NCBI GenBank assembly: GCA_002425885.1
Contig: DINC01000332.1
Location: 23,710 to 37,020, forward strand
Direction: 5' to 3'
Length of the DNA: 13,311 bases
Source of the DNA: Spirochaetia bacterium UBA5550
Lineage (GTDB): Bacteria > Spirochaetota > UBA4802 > UBA5550
Shown in pieces: positions 1-6,372 of this stretch (the stretch's first letter is position 1; the number at the start of each line of letters is the position of its first letter). Made by a program: the position numbers and the translations under genes. The notes under the pieces are model-generated. The model was not told the origin of the DNA. It did no database searches and was given only the letters and a program-made list of their open reading frames with translations.

Positions 1-36
1 TTTATAAGATATCAAAATAATCCTCCAATACTTTGT

Positions 37-72
37 GAAAAGTATCCGGCATAAGAAAACCTATGCCGGATA
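37..72 (-). terminator. Candidate terminator hairpin after the outer-membrane gene
   Basis: A perfect 11-bp inverted repeat, TATCCGGCATA (43-53) and TATGCCGGATA (62-72), is separated by an 8-base loop. Read on the minus strand it is followed by CTTTTC, a short and imperfect U-tract, about 120 bases after the stop codon of the gene at 195-1142. The stem is convincing but the U-tract is weak, so this could be an mRNA-stabilising or REP-like hairpin rather than a terminator. A third partial copy of the arm, TATGCCGGA, lies at 121-129. Confidence 0.45.
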
Positions 73-194
73 GAAACAATTTTAAATGCAGATTCAACCA
101 GGTTTTTTTCGTTTAGGATTTATGCCGGAAGTCTGTACAAATTAAATCTTACGGTTGCTGCATTACAAAACAGGTTCCTGCTGCTGATTATTTA

Positions 195-1142
195 TTATTT
201 CTGAAAAAGCAGGGTTACAGCCCCCCTATACCCCCAGCCGTCAGGATCATTTTCATTATCCGTAAGCCAGTAATGGCCGCCGATTTTTAACTGAAGAATT
301 TGAGGACCGATTTTTAAAATCTGCGTAACAAGACCAATAACCGGTACAGACCATTTATCAGTTTTATAATTGTAAGTTGATTCTGATGTAAGTGATAATC
401 CTGTGTAAGTCGGAAACCTGAGAGAAACAAAAGGCTGGACAAAAGTTTTACTTACATCTTCCGCCTCTACTTCAAGGTCCATCCCTTCAGGGGAAACAAC
501 TCCGGCAAGGGCATGTTTAGATCCGGATTTCGCATAATCTTTTTTCTGACCTGCATATGACCATGAATGATATGAAAGAACACCATAGGTGAAGATACTG
601 TCCTCCCTTACAATGGCGCCAATAGGGCCCGCAGTATATTTATTGCTTATACCGGCGATCTCGTTGCTTCCGGGAAAACCTAAAACTGTACCAATACCCC
701 ATGAAAATCCGTAATATTTTGTTGAAGGCACAATAAACATCTGCTCCTGTATATCCCAGAATCCGCTGTTTTTACCGGAATTTTTATACCCCAGTTGATT
801 TTTTGTATCAAATGTTGTACCCATCATGGTGACTTCAGTCGGGACAATCCCGTCCTGCCAGACATATGGTATAATTGTTCTCGAAACAAAACTCCAGTTA
901 TCATTCAAAGCAATAGGAATCATCGGCTTCAATGTTATAACGTCCATTGTTCCGTCATACTTTCCTACATTATTATAATGATCATATTCAATCGGAACAG
1001 CATAAATCGCACAAACCGGATTGGCGAGTTTCTTTGCCACATCCGCATTTGCCGAATCCCCGCCTGTTTGAGAAAAAACAGGAATCACAGCAGTTAAAAG
1101 AAAAACTACAGTTGTTAAAAATTCATTCTTACTGATATTCAT
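195..1142 (-). CDS. Predicted outer-membrane beta-barrel, transporter-like protein
   Basis: A 315-residue exported protein. Residues 1-24 form a signal peptide: Asn and Lys near the start, a hydrophobic stretch around FLTTVVFLLTAVIPV, then a likely cleavage after FSQ or nearby. The mature part opens with LANPVC (39-44), followed by alternating polar and hydrophobic stretches rich in Tyr, Trp and Gly (for example LKPMIPIALNDNWSFVSRTI, 71-90), and ends in a probable beta strand close to the C-terminus. This LANP...PFSLN-type layout resembles proteins loosely annotated as transporters or related to the MetA-pathway-of-phenol-degradation outer-membrane family, which are thought to pass hydrophobic substrates; that assignment is from memory. 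The start is well supported, with AGGAGC about 7 bases before the ATG. It lies last in the minus-strand gene run, 203 bases beyond the SDR gene, and may be its own transcript. Uptake of the cluster's substrate is inference. Confidence 0.7.
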   Translation of the reverse strand: MNISKNEFLTTVVFLLTAVIPVFSQTGGDSANADVAKKLANPVCAIYAVPIEYDHYNNVGKYDGTMDVITLKPMIPIALNDNWSFVSRTIIPYVWQDGIVPTEVTMMGTTFDTKNQLGYKNSGKNSGFWDIQEQMFIVPSTKYYGFSWGIGTVLGFPGSNEIAGISNKYTAGPIGAIVREDSIFTYGVLSYHSWSYAGQKKDYAKSGSKHALAGVVSPEGMDLEVEAEDVSKTFVQPFVSLRFPTYTGLSLTSESTYNYKTDKWSVPVIGLVTQILKIGPQILQLKIGGHYWLTDNENDPDGWGYRGAVTLLFQK

Positions 1143-1176
1143 TTTAATAGCTCCTATTCATTGTCTTATTTATTTT

Positions 1177-1210
1177 ATTGTAGTCTAAACATCGGAGTTC
1201 ATAATGAACT
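1177..1210 (-). promoter_or_regulatory. Possible operator palindrome upstream of the outer-membrane gene
   Basis: A perfect 15-bp palindrome with a single-base centre, AGTTCAT-A-ATGAACT, occupies 1196-1210. It lies 54 bases upstream of the outer-membrane gene's ATG. A TACAAT -10-like hexamer sits on the minus strand at 1177-1182, so the palindrome would cover the -35 position, as a repressor operator would. No good -35 hexamer is visible, so promoter activity is a guess; the palindrome itself is certain. Confidence 0.35.
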
Positions 1211-1269
1211 GATAAATATCTGCACCCCCTGAACTTCCGGCTTTCCCGGGCATTGCAGAACCTGCTGTA

Positions 1270-1335
1270 CTGCTGAATATAAATCTTTTACCTGCAGCGA
1301 TGCTTAACAGGTTACTCATTTGATTATATCAGCAG
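1270..1335. repeat. Nested inverted repeat between the SDR and outer-membrane genes
   Basis: The outer arms are CTGCTGAATATAAA (1270-1283) and TTATATCAGCAG (1324-1335), complementary apart from a one-base bulge and the last position. Inside them are smaller arms, ACCTG (1290-1294) and CAGGT (1308-1312). The structure begins 11 bases past the TAA of the SDR at 1346-2101. It has no U-tract in either direction, so it is not a typical intrinsic terminator. It could be an RNA-stabilising or processing structure; its role is unknown. Confidence 0.45.
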
Positions 1336-1345
1336 TCTGTATTCT

Positions 1346-2101
1346 TTAGAAAATGGTATATCCTCCATCAATCTGGTAAGCAGCACCGTGAATAAATGAT
1401 GAATCATCGGAAGCAAGAAAAAGGGCGAGCTTTGCAACTTCTTCAGATTTTCCGGGTCTCCCCGCAGGTGACATCTTTATTTTTATATTCAGAGGATGTT
1501 GCGGCATCTCAAGAACCGGCTTAATCATTGGTGTTTCAATAGGCCCGGGGCAGATAGCATTTACTCTTATCCCCTGCGATCCATGCATAAAAGAGATCTG
1601 CCTTGTCAGCCCGAGAAGCCCGTGCTTTGCAGCCGTATAAGCAACACCGCCACGGCCTGCTGCGAAAGATGCCATTGATGCCACATTGATTATATTACCT
1701 TTGCCGTTTTTTATCATGTGAGGGAGAGCTTTTTTTGACGCGATAAATGGACCCTTGAGGTTTACCTCCATTACACGATCCCACTCTTCAACAGTGATGT
1801 CGCTGAGTGATGCCAGAGAGCCGCCGATCCCCGCGTTATTTACCAGTATATCAATTCTGTTGAACCCTGCTGCGGTTTCATTTATAAGTTTTTCAACATC
1901 TGATTCTTTAGATGCATCGGCCTGGATAAACAGTGATGTGCCGTTCTCTTTCCTGATCAGGGCCGCCGTTTCCTCGCCGGTATCTTTCAGAAAATCTGAT
2001 ACAACAACCTTTGCCCCTTCTCTGGCGAATTCTCTTGCTATCTCACGTCCTATACCGCTCCCGGCTCCGGTTACAATTGCCACCTTATCTTTTAATTTCA
2101 T
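1346..2101 (-). CDS. FabG-like short-chain dehydrogenase/reductase (SDR)
   Basis: A 251-residue classical SDR, the usual length for the FabG/3-hydroxyacyl-CoA dehydrogenase type. Visible motifs are the cofactor loop TGAGSGIG (11-18), Asp36 at the end of beta-2 (favouring NAD over NADP), NNAG (88-91), Asn114, the catalytic set Ser142, Tyr155 and Lys159 (YTAAK), CPGPIETP (184-191) and the C-terminal DGGY (245-248). It probably interconverts a hydroxyl and a keto group on a CoA thioester or alicyclic substrate; the substrate is not readable. The ATG at 2101 is chosen because the protein then begins directly with MKLKDKVAIVTG and has AGGAAGAGAG upstream. An in-frame extension to 2173 would run into the terminator hairpin loop. 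It is only distantly similar to the two SDRs at 3099-4808. The intrinsic terminator at 2144-2188 separates it from the upstream run, so expression needs read-through or its own promoter. Confidence 0.88.
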   Translation of the reverse strand: MKLKDKVAIVTGAGSGIGREIAREFAREGAKVVVSDFLKDTGEETAALIRKENGTSLFIQADASKESDVEKLINETAAGFNRIDILVNNAGIGGSLASLSDITVEEWDRVMEVNLKGPFIASKKALPHMIKNGKGNIINVASMASFAAGRGGVAYTAAKHGLLGLTRQISFMHGSQGIRVNAICPGPIETPMIKPVLEMPQHPLNIKIKMSPAGRPGKSEEVAKLALFLASDDSSFIHGAAYQIDGGYTIF

Positions 2102-2143
2102 AGTCTGAACTCTCTTCCTTTTTTTAAAATTTCCGGACGATTT

Positions 2144-2188
2144 AAAAAAATGTTCCGGCAGATGGATGAGCACCCGTTCTGCCGGAAC
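2144..2188 (-). terminator. Strong rho-independent terminator after the crotonase gene
   Basis: A perfect 11-bp stem is formed by GTTCCGGCAGA (2152-2162) and TCTGCCGGAAC (2178-2188), with a 15-base loop. On the minus strand it is followed, after two bases, by seven consecutive T residues (2150-2144). It begins 20 bases beyond the stop of the gene at 2208-3014. This is a textbook intrinsic terminator for transcription coming from fixA, and marks the likely end of the main operon or a partial attenuation point before the next SDR gene. Confidence 0.8.
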
Positions 2189-2207
2189 CTGATTGCCGGT
2201 ATATTAA

Positions 2208-3014
2208 TCAGTAACCTTTGTACTGAGGGAATCTCTTTTCCATTGAAGCTATTACTGTCTCTTTGAAATCACTGCTGAGCGCACCGAGAGCAAGGTAGTC
2301 AGCTTCAACCTGGAAGTATGTCTCCTGTGTGTAATCATGCATCTTGTTGGACACCTGTTTGATGTGATTCACACCAAAAGGAGACTTGGAAGCTATCTTT
2401 GCTGCAAGCGCGTATGCCTCTTCATTTACCCTGTCAAGTGGAGCAACTTTGTAAACCATGCCCATGTTATAAGCCTCCTGCGCGCCGATGGCATCACCGC
2501 ACATGCAGATCGCTTTTGCTTTCATGGGGCCCACAAGTCTCTGAAGAGCCCAGAGTCCGCCCGAATCGGGTGTGAGTGCGAAGTTAACAAAGAGTTCATG
2601 GAAGTACGCTATATCAGAAGCTATTACTATATCACTTGAAAGAAGGATGTTGCACCCTCCGCCCATACATCCCCCTTCAGCAACTCCGATGATCGGTTTT
2701 GTCATGGAATACATAAGCTTCAGCATGTTGCCTATCTCAACCATAACCTCACGGGCAACCTGGAGGTTTTTGCCGAGTTTAGCTTTGATTATCTCAAGAT
2801 CTCCGGGGCCGAATGATATCTCACCTGATCCTTTCAGAACAACAACACGGACATCACTGTCCCAGTTAGCTTTCTTAAGAGCCTCTGTCAGTTCATCTAT
2901 TAGCTGCTCGCTTACCCTGTTCATATTCTGAGGGCAGTCGAGAGTAATGGTGGCTATCATATTCTCTTTTTCATACTTCACCACGTGGTCGTACTTTTTT
3001 TCATATGGATACAT
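2208..3014 (-). CDS. Crotonase-family enoyl-CoA hydratase/isomerase, atypical active site
   Basis: A 268-residue crotonase-fold protein, normal length for the family, with AAGGAG 9 bases before its ATG. Family landmarks are an oxyanion-hole segment FGPGD (68-72), GGCMGGGC (114-121), and PDSGG (149-153) followed by LQRLVG. By hand alignment with rat enoyl-CoA hydratase, the two catalytic glutamates (Glu144 and Glu164) correspond here to Asn122 and Phe142, so standard hydration is doubtful. PDSGG is instead the pattern of PaaG-type enoyl-CoA isomerases, where the Asp takes part in catalysis; a double-bond shift is a reasonable guess. FGPGD also appears one residue shorter than the usual F-x-A-G-x-D. 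It is the last gene before the terminator at 2144-2188 and lies 84 bases after an SDR gene. Family is certain; the reaction is not. Confidence 0.85.
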   Translation of the reverse strand: MYPYEKKYDHVVKYEKENMIATITLDCPQNMNRVSEQLIDELTEALKKANWDSDVRVVVLKGSGEISFGPGDLEIIKAKLGKNLQVAREVMVEIGNMLKLMYSMTKPIIGVAEGGCMGGGCNILLSSDIVIASDIAYFHELFVNFALTPDSGGLWALQRLVGPMKAKAICMCGDAIGAQEAYNMGMVYKVAPLDRVNEEAYALAAKIASKSPFGVNHIKQVSNKMHDYTQETYFQVEADYLALGALSSDFKETVIASMEKRFPQYKGY

Positions 3015-3051
3015 TTCTTAATTCTCCTTATAGGTAATATTTAAGATGCCG

Positions 3052-3082
3052 CACCGGCTGCCGGATTAACGTCAGACCGGTG
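3052..3082. repeat. Intercistronic hairpin between SDR and crotonase genes
   Basis: CACCGGCTG (3052-3060) pairs with CAG-A-CCGGTG (3073-3082) with one bulged A and a 12-base loop. It lies in the 84-base gap between the SDR stop and the crotonase start. No U-tract follows on the minus strand, so it probably does not terminate transcription; it may slow RNA decay or mark a processing site. Confidence 0.4.
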
Positions 3083-3098
3083 ACAGCTATGATGAAAT

Positions 3099-3947
3099 CT
3101 ATTTCTGAAATTTCACGGGACGTGTTCCTTTCAGAATTCCCATAACCCTTAAACTGACAAGAGGATTATACTCCGGATGAGTCATGATATAAAAAGTACC
3201 CTTTTCTATACCTTCAAAAATTGTATCAACAGCCTTCTCCACTGTAATCCCAGTAGTGAAGGATTCCTGAAGAGTAGCTTCCTTGGTTTTAAAATCCGCA
3301 GTTTTATAGTATGCATCATTGTCATTAGTAAGGCCTGCCGGGCGGTGCCTTTTGCAGTTTTTAAGATCTGTCTGCACAATACCGGGGCATATTGCGTATG
3401 CTCTTACTTTTGAGCCTGAATCCTGAAGCTGTAGATCGAAAACCTCTGTGAGTGAGAGAGCTGCGAACTTACTGGCTACATAAACAGGGAGGTTTTCACC
3501 TACAACCATTCCTGCAAGAGAAGCGGTATTTATTACGCATGACTCCTTATCCTGCTTCATCATCTGCGGAACGAAGGTTTTAATCCCGTGAACTACACCC
3601 ATTACGTTAACGCCGAATACCCATTCCCAGTCGCTTAATGGGAGTTCCCATATTGTACCTGCGGCAATAACTCCTGCGTTGTTGAACAGATAATCAACAG
3701 ATCCGAATTTTTCAAATGTCTTCTTCGCGAAACTCTCCATAGCATTGAAGTCGCTTACATCGAGAACAGTGGCCATTACTTCCGCACCCTTCCCTTTCAG
3801 ATCTTTTTCAAGCTTTGCAAGGTTTTCACTATCGATATCAGCAAGTGAAAGTTTTGCACCCTGAGCAGCAAATCTTGATGCCAGCTCTTTACCAATCCCG
3901 TTAGCTGCGCCTGTTATAACAACTATCTTACCTTTATAATCTGACAT
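3099..3947 (-). CDS. Short-chain dehydrogenase/reductase, second of a tandem pair
   Basis: A 282-residue classical SDR with a C-terminal region about 30 residues longer than FabG. Motifs are TGAANGIG (12-19), Asp37 (NAD preference), NNAG (89-92), and the catalytic set Ser143, Tyr156, Lys160. The segment after CPGIVQTDL contains NCKRHRPAG, a feature it shares with its neighbour and with other longer SDRs acting on bulky hydroxy or keto substrates. An ideal AGGAGG lies 7 bases before the ATG, inside the 12-base gap to the upstream paralogue, so the pair is clearly co-transcribed. Hand alignment with the neighbour at 3960-4808 needs no gaps over all 282 positions and gives about 58% identity (165 matches). 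The pair is an old duplication whose members may act on different stereoisomers or successive steps; that part is inference. Confidence 0.87.
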   Translation of the reverse strand: MSDYKGKIVVITGAANGIGKELASRFAAQGAKLSLADIDSENLAKLEKDLKGKGAEVMATVLDVSDFNAMESFAKKTFEKFGSVDYLFNNAGVIAAGTIWELPLSDWEWVFGVNVMGVVHGIKTFVPQMMKQDKESCVINTASLAGMVVGENLPVYVASKFAALSLTEVFDLQLQDSGSKVRAYAICPGIVQTDLKNCKRHRPAGLTNDNDAYYKTADFKTKEATLQESFTTGITVEKAVDTIFEGIEKGTFYIMTHPEYNPLVSLRVMGILKGTRPVKFQK

Positions 3948-3959
3948 TCTGTTTCCTCC

Positions 3960-4808
3960 TTATCTCACGATCTTCTTCGGCCTGCTGCCGCTCATAATAC
4001 CCATATTCCTGAGCCCTATTAAGGGACTGGCTTCGAGGTGTGTCTGGATATAGAAGAGATCATTTTCAAGACCGCTTATTATTTTGGTTACAGCTGTCTC
4101 TGCCGGCATACCGAATGCCATCGACATCTGTACAACTGAATTTCTTTTTTTGAAATCTTCAGTCTTGTATCCGGGATCATCCGCATTGTAAAGATTTGAA
4201 GGACGGTGTCTTTCGCAGTTATTCAGGTCAGACTGTACAACTGCAGGACAGATGACATGCGCTTTAACTTTCGCGCCTGCCTGCTGAAGCTGAAGTTCAA
4301 GCACTTCTGTAAGTGATACAGCGGCAAATTTACTCCCTACGTATGCCGGTGAATTTTCAACAGTGACAAGTCCCGCTATTGATGCTGTATTAACAACTTT
4401 GCATTCACGGTCCTGTTTGATCATTGCAGGGACAAAAGCCTTGATTCCGTGAACAAGACCCATCACATTAACTTTAATCAGCCATTGCCAGTCATTGATC
4501 GGAGTCTCCCATATTGATCCTGCTGAGATAACCCCTGCATTGTTAAAAAGAATATCAATAGATCCGAATCTTTTAAATACATTGGCAGAGAATTTCTCCA
4601 CAGCAGCATAATCGCTTACATCAAAGACCTCTGTATAAACTTCAGCGCCTTTTGCACGGAGATCAGACTCAAGCCTGCCGAGATTTTTTGCGTCAATATC
4701 GGTCAGAGCAAGTTTCGAACCGCGTGCAGCAAATCTTCTTGCCAGCTCCTTACCTATACCATTTGCCGCGCCTGTTATAACAACTACATTGCAATCTAAA
4801 TTACTCAT
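3960..4808 (-). CDS. Short-chain dehydrogenase/reductase, first of a tandem pair
   Basis: A 282-residue classical SDR, the paralogue of the gene at 3099-3947. It shows TGAANGIG (12-19), Asp37 (consistent with NAD), NNAG (89-92), and the catalytic Ser143, Tyr156 and Lys160 (YVGSK). CERHRPSNL follows the CPAVVQSDL segment. The Pro-Gly of the usual ICPG loop is ICPA here, whereas the sister protein keeps Gly. The two proteins differ most at residues 231-250, in the variable substrate-binding region, which fits a difference in substrate or stereochemistry. AAGGGGG precedes the ATG, and the gene starts 31 bases after the acyl-CoA dehydrogenase stop. Role: probable NAD-linked hydroxyl/keto interconversion in the pathway served by FixABCX; the substrate is unknown. 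Confidence 0.87.
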   Translation of the reverse strand: MSNLDCNVVVITGAANGIGKELARRFAARGSKLALTDIDAKNLGRLESDLRAKGAEVYTEVFDVSDYAAVEKFSANVFKRFGSIDILFNNAGVISAGSIWETPINDWQWLIKVNVMGLVHGIKAFVPAMIKQDRECKVVNTASIAGLVTVENSPAYVGSKFAAVSLTEVLELQLQQAGAKVKAHVICPAVVQSDLNNCERHRPSNLYNADDPGYKTEDFKKRNSVVQMSMAFGMPAETAVTKIISGLENDLFYIQTHLEASPLIGLRNMGIMSGSRPKKIVR

Positions 4809-4839
4809 TTAAGTCCCCCTTATTATTTGTAGGTTCCGA

Positions 4840-6003
4840 TTAGTATTTACTCATGTTCAGTTTCATCATTACAGAGATATCTTCCATTAGTGCTTCTACA
4901 GATGCGCCGCCTATAGCGAGTACTTTCGCGTCTCTCCAGAATCTCTCCACACCTGTATCAACTATTGTACCAACGCCGCCGAAGAGCTGTATCGCCTCTC
5001 TTGATACATATTCAGATACTTCAGCACCTTTTATTTTAAGCATACGTCCGAGTTTTAAAGGCATCTGCCCTCTGTCTCTCAGGTCAGCTGTGTAATAAAC
5101 AAGAGCTCTTAGTGATTCAATTTCTCCATACATCTTAACAAGTTTATGCCTTGTTACCTGGAGCCTGTCATACATACTCTGTCCGCGCTGCATCCTCTCA
5201 TGGCTGTATTTGTATGCCATTTCATAAGCAGCTTCAGCCATACCGAGACCCACAGGCCCGCAGCTGAGGAATTCGTCAGTTGCACTTACAAAAAGCGCTC
5301 TCATGCAACCGCCCGCAGGCCCGAGAAGATTTTCTTTCGGAAGTTTCATATTTTTGAAAGAGATGCTGCCAGTTGCAGATCCGTGCCAGCCGAGTTTATG
5401 TTCATGTTTACCTATTTCAAGACCTGGAGTCCCTTTAGGAACGATAAATGCGCTCATACCTTCTCTTGTTACAGGGTCCATCTTCTCAGCTGTAACAGCG
5501 AGTATTACATATACATCAGCAACTCCGATGTTGCTCACCAGTACCTTTCCGCCATTGATTACCCAGTTATCACCTTCAAGAACAGCTTTAGTTGTGTGTT
5601 CAATGTGGTTTGCTCCGCCCGCAGGCTCTGTTGATCCGCATGCCAGAATTATTTCACCTGTTGCAGCAGGAGCAAGATACTTCTTCTTCTGTTCAGGTGT
5701 GCCGAGCATATTAAGAAGCCCGCCAGCAAGAAGTGTGTGCGCTCCCATTGCTACAGTAAGTACCGGAAGGCTCTTTGCTATCTCTTCGAGGATCAGTGAC
5801 TGTGTTGTGTGATCCTTACCTAGTCCGCCGAACTCCTCAGCCACTGTAATTCCGAGAAATCCCAGCTCACCTGCTCTCTTAAAAAGTTTTGTCGGAAATT
5901 CAGAAGTCCTGTCCACCTCCATAGCAACAGGTTTTACCTCCTGTTCGACAAAATCCTTAGCAACGTTGAGCATCAGCTCTCTCTCTTCATTCATGTACCA
6001 CAT
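4840..6003 (-). CDS. Acyl-CoA dehydrogenase family flavoprotein, probable Fix-linked partner
   Basis: A 387-residue protein, full length for the acyl-CoA dehydrogenase fold: an N-terminal helical domain (about 1-115), a middle beta domain with STEPAGG (124-130), and a C-terminal helical domain ending in FGGVG (341-345) and ERFWRDAK (353-360). It should carry FAD and pass electrons to the electron-transfer flavoprotein, here FixAB. The usual catalytic Glu of the YEGT segment (Glu376 in the medium-chain enzyme) aligns with Gly366 in AIGGAS. Glu244 in DEFL aligns, by hand, with the alternative catalytic Glu of isovaleryl- and long-chain acyl-CoA dehydrogenases; E. coli CaiA (crotonobetainyl-CoA reductase) shows a similar arrangement from memory. 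The enzyme may therefore work as a reductase or on a branched or cyclic substrate. The start at 6003 has GGAGG 9 bases upstream; an ATG three codons in has poorer spacing. It lies 72 bases after fixX. Confidence 0.88.
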   Translation of the reverse strand: MWYMNEERELMLNVAKDFVEQEVKPVAMEVDRTSEFPTKLFKRAGELGFLGITVAEEFGGLGKDHTTQSLILEEIAKSLPVLTVAMGAHTLLAGGLLNMLGTPEQKKKYLAPAATGEIILACGSTEPAGGANHIEHTTKAVLEGDNWVINGGKVLVSNIGVADVYVILAVTAEKMDPVTREGMSAFIVPKGTPGLEIGKHEHKLGWHGSATGSISFKNMKLPKENLLGPAGGCMRALFVSATDEFLSCGPVGLGMAEAAYEMAYKYSHERMQRGQSMYDRLQVTRHKLVKMYGEIESLRALVYYTADLRDRGQMPLKLGRMLKIKGAEVSEYVSREAIQLFGGVGTIVDTGVERFWRDAKVLAIGGASVEALMEDISVMMKLNMSKY

Positions 6004-6075
6004 AATAAAAATCCTCCGCTTAATTTATCCTTTGATTATAATGCTTACTATTCTCTACCCTGAAAGACTCTCTGA

Positions 6076-6372
6076 TCATCCGTGCCTGTAACTGACACCG
6101 AAAGTCCCCCTGGGGTATTCCCACTTTGTTATACCTTTTTCTTTGCATACCACTCTGCATGTTCCGCACTCAAGGCACCCGGCGTAATCAAAAGTGATGT
6201 CGCCATTTTTATCGAGTTTGTAGAGCACAGCCGGGCATACAACAAGGCATGGTTTTGATTTGCACTTTGTCCGGCATATCTCTTTATCGAGTACGATATG
6301 CGGCTCCTCCTCATCCACCTCAAACCTGTTGAGGCTCAGGAGTTCCGCTGCTTCCATCTGCTGAATACTCAT
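6076..6372 (-). CDS. fixX: FixX ferredoxin-like subunit with eight cysteines
   Basis: A 98-residue ferredoxin-like protein that takes electrons within the FixABCX complex. The core FDYAGCLECGTC (61-72) and the tail WEYPRGTFGV (84-93) are hallmarks of FixX. Cysteines form two sets: Cys33, 37, 42, 46 (CX3CX4CX3CP) and Cys66, 69, 72, 76 (CX2CX2CX3C). In the usual crossed ligation of 8Fe ferredoxins, Cys46 with 66/69/72 makes one [4Fe-4S] cluster, and Cys33/37/42 with 76 makes a second. E. coli FixX, as I recall it, keeps only the first set, while diazotroph FixX has been described with two clusters. The ATG overlaps the fixC stop as ATGA, and GGGGG lies 12 bases upstream inside fixC, so the two are translationally coupled. 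Confidence 0.93.
   Translation of the reverse strand: MSIQQMEAAELLSLNRFEVDEEEPHIVLDKEICRTKCKSKPCLVVCPAVLYKLDKNGDITFDYAGCLECGTCRVVCKEKGITKWEYPRGTFGVSYRHG

Noticed and set aside
1..29. A possible next minus-strand gene starting at a TTG (13-15) after GGAGG
   Set aside because: Only a few codons remain before the window edge, so nothing can be supported.
5146..5812. Long plus-strand open frames inside the acyl-CoA dehydrogenase gene
   Set aside because: They lie opposite a clearly real gene, show no family motifs and have no ribosome binding sites; they are shadows.
6004..6075. A TATAAT hexamer in the fixX to acyl-CoA dehydrogenase gap as an internal promoter
   Set aside because: No acceptable -35 hexamer at 16-18 bases; the gap is short and the genes are probably co-transcribed.
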